Shown here: positions 10,193-23,499 of the stretch, piece after piece | Layout: each line of letters starts with the position of its first letter | How positions within the stretch are numbered: the first letter of the stretch is position 1 | Assembly (NCBI GenBank): GCA_946122785.1 | Contig: CAMGYJ010000005.1 | Coordinates: 66,228,200 to 66,292,199, forward strand | Direction: 5' to 3' | Origin: Linum tenue | Taxonomy: Eukaryota > Streptophyta > Magnoliopsida > Malpighiales > Linaceae | DNA: 64,000 nucleotides | The notes under the pieces: model-generated | Told to the model about the DNA's origin: nothing | What the model saw: only the letters and a program-made list of their open reading frames with translations | Databases searched by the model: none | Made by a program: the position numbers and the translations under genes

Positions 10193-10850
10193 TAGTGGCG
10201 GACCCGAGAATTTGACATAGGGGTGTCCTCTTTCAAAAAATAATAATTAAATAATTCTTAAATAAGAAAATACTCAACTCATACAAGTTAAAAATAAGCC
10301 CCATGATGTATTTTCATATTATGAAAAAATTGTAAAATACACTTGGCATCTACACTACTCGAAAAATTTGTCTCGGTATATCCTACTAGACAATCACACG
10401 AACTGACGCATATTCTACTTCTAAATATGTTCTTGATGTAACCCAAAGCTAAAAATACACTTGTTGTACGACCATAAAATCAATACAAATTAAGGGTAGC
10501 TAGTAATTAGATTAATTTTTAGATTTTGAAAATAATTAAAAACAGAGAATAAGGTTTTGCTATTACACAGTGTTTAGAATAGAACAACAAAAAAGTTGTA
10601 GCCCAATGAAAATTATATTTATTAATAATAGTAGTGTCCCAGATTTGAATTACCCAAACTACTACTTATATTCCCATACGCAAACCACAAATGAGAGTAG
10701 GATATTCGTTTTCCAAATTTCAGGGTATCCCGGACTATTAATTATAATTTTTTTATCCATATGAAAATTACCATCGGAGGTTGGATAATCGCTTTTCCAA
10801 CACTTAGGGGTGTCCCGGGACACCCCCAAAGACCCCTGGGTCCGCCCCTG
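10193..10850. mobile_element. hAT-like MITE (658 bp)
   Basis: The ends are related inverted repeats: TAGTGGCGGACCCGAG on the left, and CAGGGGCGGACCCAGG as the complement of the right. Each is followed by a GGGGTGTCC box. The flanks are AATTGGTA (10185-10192) and AATGGGTA (10851-10858), an 8-bp target duplication with one mismatch, as hAT elements make. There is no coding capacity. Confidence 0.75.
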
Positions 10851-10858
10851 AATGGGTA

Positions 10859-11264
10859 TGGATACAAATCTATCAAACTCTAACCATCTGTCATCTATTT
10901 CGATTTCAACCCAATACAATTGGGTTGAAAAGTAAAATACAAAAATTGCCATTCCTAAATCCTAATTATGCACCATGGAGATCAGGAAAGAAGGAGAGGA
11001 GGATGTTTCCTTCTCCTCGTGGGTTGTGGTTTAATATCTATAATAATAATAACGTAACTGCCTTTCGGCTGTGATTAGGGGACTGATTATTGTTTGTTAG
11101 CCCCAATGAATCCCCATATGCACCCCCAATTACTCAACCTGCAGGTGCCAAATAAGGCAGTGTGATCGTGTCAGCGGCCTCGAGCAGGAATTTCGCGGTC
11201 TCCGTTCCCATACATAAAAATTCCGATTCCGATCACCGGATCCCCTACACATGCAATAGATTAT
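10859..11264. other. Intergenic, nothing recognised
   Basis: About 400 bp between two TIR elements. It contains a short TAA-rich stretch near 11035-11055. No gene or element signature is visible. Confidence 0.6.
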
Positions 11265-12182
11265 GGGGTCGTTTGGATTAGGAAATCTGTGCAGGGATTC
11301 TACTATAATTTCTAATTATTAGGGATTTTATCATAATTCTTCGCTTTGGATAGGAATAAAAGAATTAGGTATTTTAGCAATAGGAATTTTGAAAACCCTG
11401 ATGTCAAGAAATTTGAAATAGCTAATTACCCCCAAGTATTTCTAAATCCCTCATCTTATTTTATTTATTCCCAATCTCTGCCTCTCTTATCCCAGTTCCT
11501 CCTTACGATCCTTCCCTTTTTCTTTCTGTCCCTGTACGAGATAAAGCAAGCTCGTCGCAAGGCTGCGGCGCTCATCTCGCCGGCGATTTCAACGGAGTTT
11601 GACTAGCTCCGATCTACAACAACAATGGCGGCCTGATTTGGGGGATCTCCTCAAATCGATAGAGGGATTTTCTAGGTTGGCTGTTTCGGGTATTTCGACG
11701 ACGAAGAGAGGGGAAGGGAGGCAGATCTAGAGCTACCGGTGCAGCCACATCTCTCATCTTTGGTTATTTGCGACGATGAGAGTCGAGAAAGAGGAGAGTG
11801 AGCGAACGTCTCCCAGATCTGATTCTCACCGGCGCCGCTCTCCGTAGAATGGGTTCAAGGTGTTCCTCTGCCGGATTGAGTGAGTTCACCAGCCTTAGCA
11901 TAGTCGCCGGTCCTCCGCGAGTTCACTGTCCATTAACGAAGTCACCGGTGGTCGTCGGCCTTCCAGTCAATGTTTCGTTCAGAAAGCAGATATTGGGAGA
12001 GGAGGAAGAAGATAAGTGGGTAAATGGTCTTTACACATTTTGGGCCCAAATTCCTCATGTATTACCAAACAAATTAATTGGCCCAAATTCCTCATTCAAA
12101 TTATCCAGGTTTTTAAATCAGAGATTTGAGCTCAAATCCTTGAAAAATCCCTTAAAATCAATTTCCTGATCCAAACGACCCC
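11265..12182. mobile_element. TIR element (918 bp) with a GC-rich interior
   Basis: The left end GGGGTCGTTTGGATTAGGAA and the complement of the right end match at 19 of 20 positions, with further similarity inward. TAT on both sides (11262-11264 and 12183-12185) is a possible 3-bp target duplication, which would suit the PIF/Harbinger group. The middle (about 11530-12000) is unusually GC-rich and looks unlike the flanks. It may be captured sequence. No transposase frame was found. Confidence 0.65.
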
Positions 12183-12185
12183 TAT

Positions 12186-12774
12186 AGGTCATTAATGCCC
12201 ATCAAAAGCAATCATGGCGTCTAATAGGTGACGGGTTAGTGTCACCAGCTAGCTAGTATGGGCTTCCCCGGACAAGTACTCAAACTCACCTCCTTGGGAG
12301 TGTTCTTGATGTGCTTTACTCATTTGGGTGTTTCATGACCTAAAAGCATGATCACCTCCTTTGTGACGATGGCTCTGCGGTATTCACATATGTTGGAGTG
12401 AAGGAAGAATAAAATTCGTCACTTTTATCGTGAATGTGAGGTGCATCTTCTTAAAAGACAACGTGATCAGCCCCAAAAAATTTGTTTTAAACAAGCGAAT
12501 GGCTTCGATGAAAGTGTTCGGAGGAAATCGTAGCATTGCTGGTGTCCTCTATACCAAGCCATGGACCCTGCGACGAGCAAAGGGTAACACGTATCTTCGT
12601 TCTCGACACTAACCTCTTAATTAGCACAATAAGTTATAGAGTTTTCGCGCGATATACTAAATATCATAAAGGTTTTTTTTTTGTTCAAATATCATAAAGG
12701 TTTTTAACTCGACATAAAATCACCACCATCATGCCTCTAATAAAGTAATACCACAATTTTCAATACATTTGCAC
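12186..12774. other. Intergenic, nothing recognised
   Basis: AT-rich sequence. A short ATATCATAAAGG motif repeats near 12661-12700. No supported gene. Confidence 0.5.
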
Positions 12775-13530
12775 TCGTTTGGATAATTTGTAACAGTAGG
12801 GGTGCAAAACATGGGTGCAGAATTACTATTTCGGCTTACCCCCGAATTGGGGTGCAAGGGAAGGAAGGAAGAAGGGGAGAGTGAGAGAGGGGGCAAATTA
12901 TTTTTCTAATAAATTTTTAATTAACATTATCAATTTCTTTTCATATGTAGATATGTTCCGGGTTGACCATTTGACTCCGAGAGCAAGTTTATCAATGTTC
13001 GTCTAGTCAAATCGAGATCTTTTGGTTGACTCGAATTTGCGTTGAAAATTAGAGATAAGAAGTGCTTATGGAAAAGGTAGCGAAGAACAGTTTGGTTGAC
13101 TCAATTTAGTTGATCATATAGTTAAAACTTACAAATTCGAACGTGTTTGACTAAGTTTGACCATATTCAAATTAAAGTTAAATTATACACGAGAACAATG
13201 TAGGATGACAAGTTACGAGTTGGGTTTCGAGCTTCGAGATCGCTCGATCAATGATTATTACAATTGTTATAAATAATTATTATTGTAGCATTATTATATA
13301 ATAAATATTTTATTAAAATTTTTATTTTTTTTTATTTTTTTATTTTGTGATAGTAATTTATAACTTTGTTAAATCTATTTTATAATGATATAATTACTCA
13401 CTACCCACTTTATTTGCACCCCCTACTTTTTCATCCAAACAACAATTTACCCTCTCTCAACTTGCACCCTCCTACAATTTACCACTCAACTTGTACCCCT
13501 CGAATTTGCACCCCTTGTTGCCAAACATAG
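12775..13530. mobile_element. Possible TIR element
   Basis: The left edge has CACTCGTTTGGATAA. The complement of the right edge has CACTATGTTTGGCAAC. Both are followed by AGGGGTGCA-like boxes repeated inward. No convincing target duplication was found, so the family and exact ends are uncertain. Confidence 0.4.
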
Positions 13531-13834
13531 TGTCAAAGTGTTGGACCTTAAACCTCGCCTTCCTAAGTTAAAATAATATATGGTTCGTGTTTAAAAAAAA
13601 AATCATATGAATTGTACCATTCAATTCATCAAATTAATGCGTCTCTTTTTTCATATGGGCTCTTTCTCAATAAAATAATTAGGTTAAAAAAAAAAATCTA
13701 AGCTTACAAGTACAGCCGGGCTTAGTCGTGGCCTTCTGTACATCCATAACGGCAACTTTACCTAATTATATAAACCTAAACTGGATCAAACAGGCCAATA
13801 AAGGGATACAAAAAAACTAAAGGGTACTTAAAAG

Positions 13835-14265
13835 TAGGGTTGGCCATTTGGACCGGGACCGGATAAAAAACCGGAAATCGGACCGTATAACCCGGACCGG
13901 GACCGGATAGTAAACAATCCAATCCAATCTTTGGGTTTAGATTTGAGGTAAAAAACCGGATAAAGACCGGATAAGAGAGCTTAACACCCAAAACTTAAGG
14001 GTAATTTGCATAAACGGTCACAAACCTTTGCACTTAGTACAAAACTTAACCAACTCCTCACCCTTTTAGGCCTTAGGCCACTCAAATTCCCACAATCTCA
14101 ATATAAAATCAAGACCGAATTGGGACCGGACCGGGTTAAGACCGGACCGGATCAAGACCGGACTGTATCCAATTCAATCTTTGGTCCTTATATTTTCAAA
14201 AAACCCGGACTGGACCGGATCAATTTGGGCCAATTTAACCGGACCGGACCGTATAGCCACCCCTA
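13835..14265. mobile_element. hAT-like MITE with a CCGG-rich interior (431 bp)
   Basis: Flanked by a perfect 8-bp duplication CTTAAAAG (13827-13834 and 14266-14273). The ends are TAGGGTTGGCC and, as the complement of the right end, TAGGGGTGGCTATACGG. The interior is packed with GGACCGG and GACCGGAT words in both halves. Confidence 0.8.
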
Positions 14266-14273
14266 CTTAAAAG

Positions 14274-17200
14274 ACCGTACGCAGAGCCATGTGGGAGAAG
14301 GATACTCTCAACGGATTAGTAGCCTCATCGGGCAGTGAAAACTACTGCTAGATTCTTTCCACACGCACCACCACCACCATTTTTGTGAGTGGCGACGATA
14401 AGATATTGCCTTAAGTACACAGACAAAGAGAAAAGTATGGTGCCCTTAAGAAAAAGATCATCTGTTATTTGAATATTATAGGGCACTCTGCATATGTACA
14501 TTCATGTTCATTGTCCTTAGTTTCGGTCATTTGAGTTGTTCCTTTTTAGGGATGCCCAAAACGTGGAACTAATTCATTCCCCCTCCCAACATAAACCGAA
14601 CTTAGGTATAGAGAAACCGCTAATTGTATGGTTAAGGAGCACGACTGCTGCGATATTATTGTTGTTGTTGATTGGCATGTGTAACAACTAACAACTGACA
14701 AAGTTGCCTAACTTAATAGACATATATTGGTATCCCGTAAGTTTTTTTTATAACGACGTGGCGAAAATTTTGTAAATAGTACCAAACTTAATAGTATCAT
14801 CATTTATAGAGACATACTAGGGTTCTATATATCTCAAGGTTATCAACTTGATTTAGCATGTTGATCTGGCCAAGTAAGTGAGTTGAAGGTGACTGGTCCG
14901 ATCGCTTTAACCCGAATATATGAAAAATTTATCAAATCTCATCCAACGTATAAGTATTACTATATAATATTACAGCAAATTAACATTTGTACTTGGATTC
15001 AACATATAGTGAAAATTCAAACACATTCATATAATTAACATCAAAGTTAAAAATTCAGCTTAGAATTCCAAAAGATGGGATTAGACGAATAGGAAAACCG
15101 AAAAAGATGTGCAATTCACATATCAAAGAGAAAAACGATGTCGTTTGACCTGTAATCTGTAAACATTGTTGTTAGCGCCGACCCGCGGGTGTATAGTACT
15201 TACATGGTTTTCTCATCCGGTCGGAGTCAATCCAGGTCGACCCGGGTTGACAACCTTTCCTATCCTAGCTAGTCGTTGACAGCTGGGCAGTTGTAACGGC
15301 ATGCATGGATCCCACCGTGACAGCACACAACGTAGACCCATAAAAAAAAAACACAATAGCATGGATGACCAAACGTCCGACAGCTTAATCATACGCATCG
15401 CACAAGCCACGTCTGATCTGTTACGGCGGCGGGCCCCGCCGGCGAGGAGGAGGGGAAGTGGTTGCGATCTCTGTCCGGTTGTGGAATGACGATAGCTGAT
15501 TTTTGGGGAAAAGGAAACTCCAATAAAAACAAAACAAAAGCACTTTTAACTTTAACATATAAATTATAAACCAATAAATAAAACGGACCTAACTGCAGCG
15601 TTTCGGGGGGAAACGTACGGTGAGCCAGGAAAAGAACAACCGGCTGCCACGTCAGCACCGATGCCAGCTATAGCGCACTGAAAGAAAGAATCGTCGCCTT
15701 GGGATTCGGAAAGTGAAGGACGGTTTTGGGTTTCCGGTGGGGCCCTGACTCGTCGGCGGCCATGATTTTCCGCTGAATTTATACAACCGTACGGCGCGAA
15801 GTGCGAGCCGGCTGTGTTTTTTTTCTTTGTTAATTAATTCCGCCGTACGTACAGTATACTTTTTTTGGTAACCGTCGGTCACTGTATGTGTACAACTTTC
15901 GTCAAAAGCTCGTCTCAACATCATCAATCAATCGTGTCGTTTGCTTTTTTCCGGCTTTCCTTTCCCACGGTTTCCCGATTCACCGTTTTGGGCGTTTGGA
16001 TGCTCCGGGGAGCCACATGATGAATGACATAATAAATGATTGAATAAAAAAGTTGGAGGTTTGGCCGGGGCTCACGTCTTTTTGTGAAAGGGTTGTGTGC
16101 ACGTAGGTATAATCATCTTGTTATGTGTTTGTTTCACACTAGTTATTCGCTACATGAAGCGCAAGAGATCCAGCAAACAAAAATACGAGGGTCATCGCGA
16201 GGATACATGATATCTCTGAATGTACAGATATATCATGCATCCTTTTGTGGGAGTACAAATAAAATTGTACTCATATTAGTAATTAGTTTGTGAAATTTTC
16301 AAGTATTTACAAAGGTCTAGCTTTTCCATATGAATTTTCTTGATATGGAAAATTCTACAAATAAATTACTCCATGATGGGACACTGGAGTAGTTTACTTC
16401 AATTATTGCTAAAAATCCCATCTCTAGCCAACATTAGAAACTATTCATTCAATATATTGACAATAAATAATATGGGACCGGACAAAGTAGCAATAAATAA
16501 ACGAAAATTATTATTATTATATAAATTAAACACAATGGATTAAGAAATTCGTGTCGTGGTTCTCGTGGTACAGCTTTTTCCTAATCCCAATTAGCCACCA
16601 AGTTAGTGAGGAACAGTTGTTAAGGGAAGGAAACAGCCAAATCCATGAATTGACCAGCTACCTAGTCAGATAGATACCCAAATAATTTCTTATATATAAG
16701 CCATGGAAAAATTGACAAAATCATTATTTGTTTTTAAGTACAAAAAGACCGGTTGATAGGAACATTTATAAGCCGAGAGTCTGATCCCATTCCCATGGAA
16801 CACAAGTGTTTGATTTAAAACGTCGTTTCTTCTCTCCACTTACTTAGTACCCGATTGTCATAATTGCTGATGTTGTGTCTTATTCGAATGCCATCATTAT
16901 CCAACCGTTTAGTTTTGTGGCCCTCTACTAATTAATTAATCAATGTGGATTACAACTAAACACTATGGTCATCATTTGCTTTTCTTCCAAGTTACAATAT
17001 AAAAACAATCCCGATCATATAAAACAAAATGCTCCTAGAATTTGTTGGATGCAAAAATGTTATAGATATTACCATCTGTTATATAAAAATTCGAAAAAAA
17101 AAGATATGTTTCTTACATCATACATGTTACTGATTGTCTATGCAGCGATCATAATTTAAAGATCATCAACTGTTAGTTAGAACGATAGAAAAATGCACGG

Positions 17201-18060
17201 GTTGATAAACCAAAATTAAGTATATTTCAATAAGTCTTACTATTGAAACCGTAACATGCTGTTATAGGCTACTGTTTATTGGCTTCCACAATAAGTCTAG
17301 TATTGATAAGAAAAATGTTCATATGATAAAAACTTTAAGAAACAAATATACTTCTGTGACAAATTACATAATATAACTTGTACCAACTCATACTCTTGCA
17401 ATATATACTATAGCTCGTAGTCTAAAAATAATATGCACTCATTTCACGTATTCAACATTATAAACCAATTGGTCATGATTCTCGCTTATGTATGATAAAT
17501 TCCATCTATTACTTTTGAAAGGAACAACTTTGTGATTGATTACCTATAAAACCCCCGTTCTCTAGCCACTTACGATTTGAATGCAATTAATTCTATGACA
17601 AATTACATAATATAACTTGTTCCTGTCGTTTTAACTCTTGATTGAGATAAAGATGGGGATGGCCATCCTTGCATCCAGCTAATCGGTCGCTCTCTCTCTC
17701 TCTATATATATAGTTAGTGGCTATCAATTTTCCCAATGTGTTGTTTATAGAAACTTTGTCATTGGTTAGAGAGAGACAACAAAGCAAAAAACGACTTAGT
17801 GGTTGAGACTTGAGATCCCTTGATGGTTACGACAACGGGAGTCAAAAGGGAATTAGCATCAATAATTTCCATTAGCTATAGCTTAGCTAGCTAGGTTGAC
17901 TGATAATTGGAGATTAACTGATCAACTCGTCACAAAAGCTTAATCAAAGATAAGCACGTAATAAACTAAAATTTTGGTATGACGCGGTTGGGAGAAATAT
18001 TCAATGTTGGCTACTGGGCAGTCGGCGTAATCGGGCCCTCTATCACCATCGAATGGATGT
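14274..18060. other. AT-rich intergenic DNA
   Basis: No gene is supported. I see a 30-bp direct repeat (17350 and 17592 regions, word ACAAATTACATAATATAACT), a CT microsatellite at 17690-17703 that runs into TA repeats, and a moderately GC-rich patch at 15150-15470. Open frames here are short and featureless. Confidence 0.6.
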
Positions 18061-18702
18061 AGTGCCAAGTTTAGGATGGAATTCCAACTCGTCAGTTTCA
18101 GCAACAGTATGAGGAGTGGATCCGGCTTCCAATTACCACTAGCCCAGGATTGTCTCCCCTTGCAGCTGAATCCTTTGAGTCGAACCTCATGGGTCTGGGT
18201 GGGGGAACAGGGTGGTGTGTATGTGGGATGGGGCGGTTCGGAGAGGATCTCATTCGGCTGGTGGGGTGGTTCTTTTTACTCCTACTAGAGATGTTTGGCT
18301 GGTGAAAGGGGTTTGTTTTCCTGGCATGGATGATCCGATGGTGGTAGAATTGCTTGTCCTTCGGGAGGCAGTTTGGTGGTGCCTGGAGCTAGGCCTCTCG
18401 GAGGTCCAATTTGAAGGGGATGCCAAGGTTATTATTGATAAAATCAATCGTGCGAATATCAGAGATAACCGGATCGGAGCTGTTTTGGAGGAACTTCAAA
18501 AATATTTTCATAGCTCTGCTGGTTTTAGGGTTCGATTTGTAGGTCGGAGTAGTAATAGGGTAGCTCATTCGGTGGCTCGTAAAGCCCTCTCTTTGTACCC
18601 GACTATGAATCGTTCTTTTGATTTCCTGGTCTGGCTTTCTTCCAGGATGTAGTTACCTATTTTTTTATCAATATATGATTATCTTTTATAAAAAAAACTA
18701 AC
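18060..18702 (+). pseudogene. LINE 3' fragment (RNase H-like domain)
   Basis: The frame 18212-18652 has the shape of the RNase H-like domain at the end of plant LINE ORF2. It shows FEGDAKVII near residue 66, a C-terminal FVGRSSNRVAHSVARKAL block, and a stop soon after. Upstream reading is broken by a frameshift near 18230-18290. An AT-rich tail with a run of A at 18691-18699 looks like a LINE 3' end. The copy is 5' truncated and inactive. Confidence 0.7.
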
Positions 18703-20334
18703 AAAAACTCTGCGTTGAACATTATTTGTCGAATGCTAGCTAGCTTGACAATAGCCTTCCCCACCTGCCCAAGCTATCTTGGAAAACTATCTCGTAGTGG
18801 ACAACCAAAAAATTTTGAGGAAATTTGTTAGGGTCAATCAACTGCGAATTGTATTTGGTAGTATTTCAATAGAATATTATATACTAATTAGTACTGGACC
18901 AAAAGAGGCTGAAAGGACTCCAAACAAGCATGTTTTCTTTGTTATACTATCTCTGAACTCATAAGAGGGTTGGTCGTGGCCCGGGGATGCCTCCCCCTAG
19001 ATCCGCCACCGGGGCTAGTACATTTTGTGGGTTTATCGTAGAGTCTATTATACTTCAAGTGATCTTATTGTTGGATGTACTTCGTTGTACTTTGACAAGT
19101 TGGAATCGTTGATTATTGTTTTGTATTAAATTGAACTTTGGGTTTGGGTTTAGATAATCCAAACCATAAACTTATCAATTAGAAATTAGAAATTAGAGTA
19201 TTAGTATCATACATTAAACTCAAATTAATTAATGAACTAGATAGAGATATCTCACTAACCGTATTTGATGTATAGTTTGGAATGTAGTGGATAAGAGGCG
19301 TGAAATGATATGGATTATGGAGGAATCGGGGTCTCGTGGTGATTTTCTTCACGGGAGGGAGAGAAAGCCTGAGGGAGAATGGATAGATAGTTTCCCCTTG
19401 TTGGGCCATTACAAATTAGTTCCACACCATGCAACCCAAAGTGAGGGCCAGCCCATAAGTTCGGTCATTATTATCCAGGATCGAGCCTACCAGCAATAAG
19501 GCAGACTCGGCTCAATGGTGCAAAAAGATAGACTTGGCCCAATAACATCACGTAGTCCACGAACGTATCAGTTATCTTATTCGTAAAATGAGCATCCAAA
19601 GTCAGGAGACATGAAGCTACAAGTCGGCCCATACGCTATACTTTTGAGGTTATTGGTAGGGGTGAACAAAAATAATCCCCAACTAACCTAACCCACTCGA
19701 ATTCATTCCTATTTATCGTTAAAATTAAGGTGTAAAGTTGAGTGGATTTTTCGTTTGTAAATTTCATCTTTCTTGGATTGGGTGCAATTTTTGGACTATG
19801 CATTTTGCAGATAGCTGAATCAATCCTTATTACAGCTATTGTATTAAGTATTCATACCCAAAACGTACTTGTAATATGTTTCAGATGAATTGTGATATGC
19901 TTTAATAAAATTGTGGTCACTTATGATTTTTTTATAAAATATATGAACCACTATGTACATCATAAATGAGAAGGATTATCTCTAGTTCTTCACTAATTGT
20001 GACCATCAAGCTCTTACAACAACAGAGATAAATGAGGCTGCACCGCCACCTTAATATTAACATTAGTAAACATAATAATGTTTACGGTAGAAATACACCA
20101 TTAATCGGGGAAACCAATTAAGAAAACTACAATCCAACCAAAGCACAATAGAAACAGAGAACTCCCACCCCCACCACATAGTCAACAAAGCTAGCTATGG
20201 CGCCCGCTTCAGATCATCAAAGGCGACACATACAGACAGAGGCTAAACTGATTTAGAACTACATAGAAAGAGACCCATCCATCAAAACCCCCTAAAGATT
20301 CCATCTTTTCGTTCTAAAGTTCTGATTTTTCATT
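18703..20334. other. Intergenic, including the 3' flank of the asparaginase gene
   Basis: AT-rich. No gene, RNA gene or clear element boundary is visible. The part near 20335 should hold the asparaginase 3' UTR. Confidence 0.5.
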
Positions 20335-21904
20335 TTACCAGATCCCAACTTCCATGAACCCATCTTCAGTGGCGCACCCTCTGAACATCCCGTTCGCATT
20401 GAACCCGCACGCCACTTCCCCCTTGCTCGAAACCGCGATCAGCCCGGCTTTCCCGTCGTCGAGCCGCTCCTTGATCACGAAGTCGACGGCGGCTTGGAGG
20501 CCGAGCCCCTTGTACTCCATCACCGCCGCCACGTCGCGCGCGAGGGTGGCGCGGATGATGGCCTCGCCTTCCCCTGTGCACGATACGCCGCAGAGCTTCC
20601 CCGCGTAGGTGCCCGAGCCGATCAGCGGCGAGTCTCCGATCCGGCCGATCTTCTTGTTCATCAGCCCGCCTGTCGACGTGGCGGCGGCGCATCGGCCCTG
20701 TCTGTCCACCACCGTGCAGCCCACGGTCTCCGGGGCGTAGACGCTGATCGGCAGGCCGTTCATGCGGATTGGGGTGTTGGTGGCTGCTGCCCCTGCAGCG
20801 CAGGTCCCTGGCAGCGGGATCCTGTAGTCGAACTGTTCGACGAAATGCCCCACAGAGAGAGAGTGAAACAGTGAAATTTAGGGGAATCGGTGAATTGAAG
20901 GAGAGGGTGTTTGTTGGAATTTGGAAGGAACAATTACCAAGATGGAGTTGGCTTCCTTGGCCAGTTTCAACATTCCGACGTTTTCCTCCGTGATGAAGTA
21001 GTCATTCTCCACCATTTCGACTCCCTGCGATCATATTTTATTCATCAATCATTTGATTGATTAATTTAATTGTCGCCATGGATTGCTTCACGTGACATTG
21101 AAAACAGAAACAAGGGGGGGAAAGTAACTTATTCTAATGGGATTTCAAGGTTTGATTTCGGAAGAAGAGGAAAAGGAGGAATCACCTGTTGCCTGGCGAA
21201 GTCCTCGGCGCCGGAGAAGGCGAGGTAAGAATGAGGGGATTTTTCCATGACGAGGCGGGCTAGTGAGACTGGGTTCTTTACGGTGGTAACGCCGGAAACG
21301 GCGCCGCATCTCCGCTTGGTGCCGTCCATGATGCTGGCCTCCATCTCCACCGTGCCTTTCTCTGTGAGTGCAGACCCGCGGCCGGAATTGAACAGGGGAT
21401 CGCTTTCCAGTTCCCGAACCTGCAACACCACAAATCCATCAGCGATTCAAACGAATATTTTCAACATTTGGGTTCATCGCACAGAAAGGAATCACTGTGC
21501 ATGGAATCGAAAAGTCTGAAACTTTTGCTGGACGATAAAAATGCTCTGTTTCTTTCGCAGGAAAACAGAGCAATGCAAAATAGTAACCGACAAGGATCCA
21601 TTTTTGTGATGGTGATCAAATTGGGAACCAAATTGATTAGTTTATCATTTTTATGTCCAGATTGTGGATCAATTATTACTCATTCTTGAGGAACACATAT
21701 AAACGAGGAGCAAGGAGGGGTGAAACAGGGGAAGGAACGTACAACGAGTTCGACAACGTCAATGGCGGGGAGATTAGAGCGGAGAGCAGAGATGCCGAGA
21801 TTGAGGCAGCGAGTGAGGAGGCGCTTGGCCTCTTCCTGTCGCTGAAGAGGGAGATTTGGGTCCACCCCAGCGCCACCGTGCACTGCAATAGCCCAACCTC
21901 CCAT
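20335..21904 (-). CDS. Isoaspartyl peptidase/L-asparaginase, plant type
   Basis: An Ntn-hydrolase that releases ammonia and aspartate from asparagine and cleaves beta-aspartyl dipeptides. It acts in nitrogen remobilisation, mainly in sink tissue. Four exons on the minus strand: 21904-21743, 21419-21186, 21024-20938 and 20832-20335. All introns are GT-AG, all junctions phase 0, giving 326 residues, the normal family length. It starts [13 protein letters not shown]. It also shows [12 protein letters not shown] (near 65-76), PETVGC with the expected nucleophile Thr197 exposed by self-cleavage, TSTGGLMNK (213-221), [15 protein letters not shown], and [10 protein letters not shown]. No frame breaks are seen. 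The start gives the conserved family N-terminus. It is a single gene with no visible partner. This is the best host gene in the window. Confidence 0.95.
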
Positions 21905-22083
21905 TGTTCTGTTTTTTCGAGTATGAATGAACCACCCCGAAAAAAAACAAACAACAAAATTTGCCTTTCCTCTCTTTTTCCCTTGCCCTCTCTCTTTCTC
22001 TCGACTTGGCCTCCGGCGAGATCTGGTCTCTCTTTCTCTAAATTGATTTGGTTGTGTGGTGAAAGCCTCTTGGTTTCGCGGCC

Positions 22084-22091
22084 TTTATATA
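22084..22091 (-). promoter_or_regulatory. TATA box of the asparaginase gene
   Basis: The minus strand reads TATATAAA about 180 bp upstream of the ATG. A pyrimidine-rich leader lies between, as seen on the gene strand. Confidence 0.6.
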
Positions 22092-22139
22092 GAGGGCCAT
22101 GGAAAGGGAAGGGAGGAGAGGGGGAAGTCTCCTGAGTCC

Positions 22140-23480
22140 TGATTCCAGCTGGGTTCCTCTCGTGCTCGGATTTAACTAATCATTTAATTAGAATTGATAA
22201 TAGTATACTTTGTTTCCTGAATTAATTAAACCCGGAGAGTCGCTAATTAATTAACAACGAGCAGCACCAGTTCCCCAGGAGCATCCATCCGCCATTGATT
22301 CAGTATACAGACAAAGGTTGGGTATCGCTGATAATATTGTTTTAACTCATCAGTCATCACGACTACCGCCACTGCTACAACTTCATGGTCATGTGGTTCA
22401 GTTTCTGCAGCTAGCTTGCTCATTTCATTTGTTTTATATACGAGCATCCGTGTTGAACTTGGACGCATATCAATGTACTGTATGTTTATACATCGTCAAT
22501 CGAGATTCGAGACCCAGCTTGCATGGTTACATTTCCAACAACACCACAAAAAGAATTCTATATCCTTTCACTACTAAAGAACACACAAAGAAGAACACAA
22601 AGAAGAGTTAAGAAATATCATAGTAGGAACAAGTAGTTGGGATGGAGCCTTATCGAAGATGACCCTTCGATGACTTCCCTTTGGATGTACTCATCACTAC
22701 TCATCATCTTCATCACCAATACAATGGATTAGCTGCTACAATCTAGGGTCTGGTTCCGTTAAGCTGGGTTGGGAAACCTGCAAAGCTATGGAGACGTGTT
22801 ATGATACAATTCAAGTACCACATTGAAAATCTAGGGGAGAATATTTTTGGGTAAATAGCATTTTATGCCCCTCTACTATTGCAAATTAACAAACATATCC
22901 TCCTATTATATTTTTGCACAAACATGCCCTTCTATTATCAAAACATAACAACTTTACCCTTCTGTCAAAAATTCTGTTATCTAACCGTTAAATCAAATGA
23001 GAAATTACCAAACTGTCCTTTACTTAATAAGTACGTTTTTCCGTTTCCAACAAAAATAAGAAAACACAATAATAATTAGTTTATTCTTTTTAATTTTCTT
23101 TACGTATTCCTTTGTATCCCAATAAATATATTTCCTCTTTTCATTCACCCCAACCCACTGCCGTTCATCGTCATCATCTTGTTCGACATCAGAACACCAC
23201 CAACCATTACAACATCGGTAATAGCAGCAACGACAATTTTGGGCAAGGCGTGCCAAGAGGAGGGGTATTGAGCAGGTGGATGTGCCCCCATAGAGTCGAG
23301 CACACTTCGTTCTGTTCAACGCGGCGGAGAACAGAGTCTGAGATTTTAGGCTGGGAGAGGAAACGTTTTTGTGTTTAGGTTTTTGGAGATTGAAGCAAAG
23401 AATGACTGAATAATACGAAGATGGATTAAGAAACAAGAGTCATTCTGCAGCCATTATATCTGCGATTTTGGAAACAAAGA
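22140..23480. other. Intergenic, possible old repeat at 22850-23040
   Basis: No gene is supported. The stretch at 22850-23040 (lines of the type GCCCCTCTACTATTGCA and CCCTTCTATTATC) repeats a short C/T-rich word about every 40 bp. It resembles repeat ends common in plant genomes, but I could not assign it. Confidence 0.45.
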
Positions 23481-23499
23481 TCGAAAGAAAGAAAAGAAA

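Noticed and set aside
10193..10850. Assignment of this TIR element to CACTA
   Set aside because: Ends do not start CACTA, and the duplication is 8 bp, which fits hAT.
11798..12169. 123-codon frame inside the TIR element
   Set aside because: It runs into the terminal inverted repeat and shows no domain. A captured fragment is possible but a gene is not supported.
20354..20874. Open frames on the plus strand over asparaginase exon 4
   Set aside because: They mirror the high-GC coding exon. They have no domain, and the minus-strand gene explains the sequence fully.
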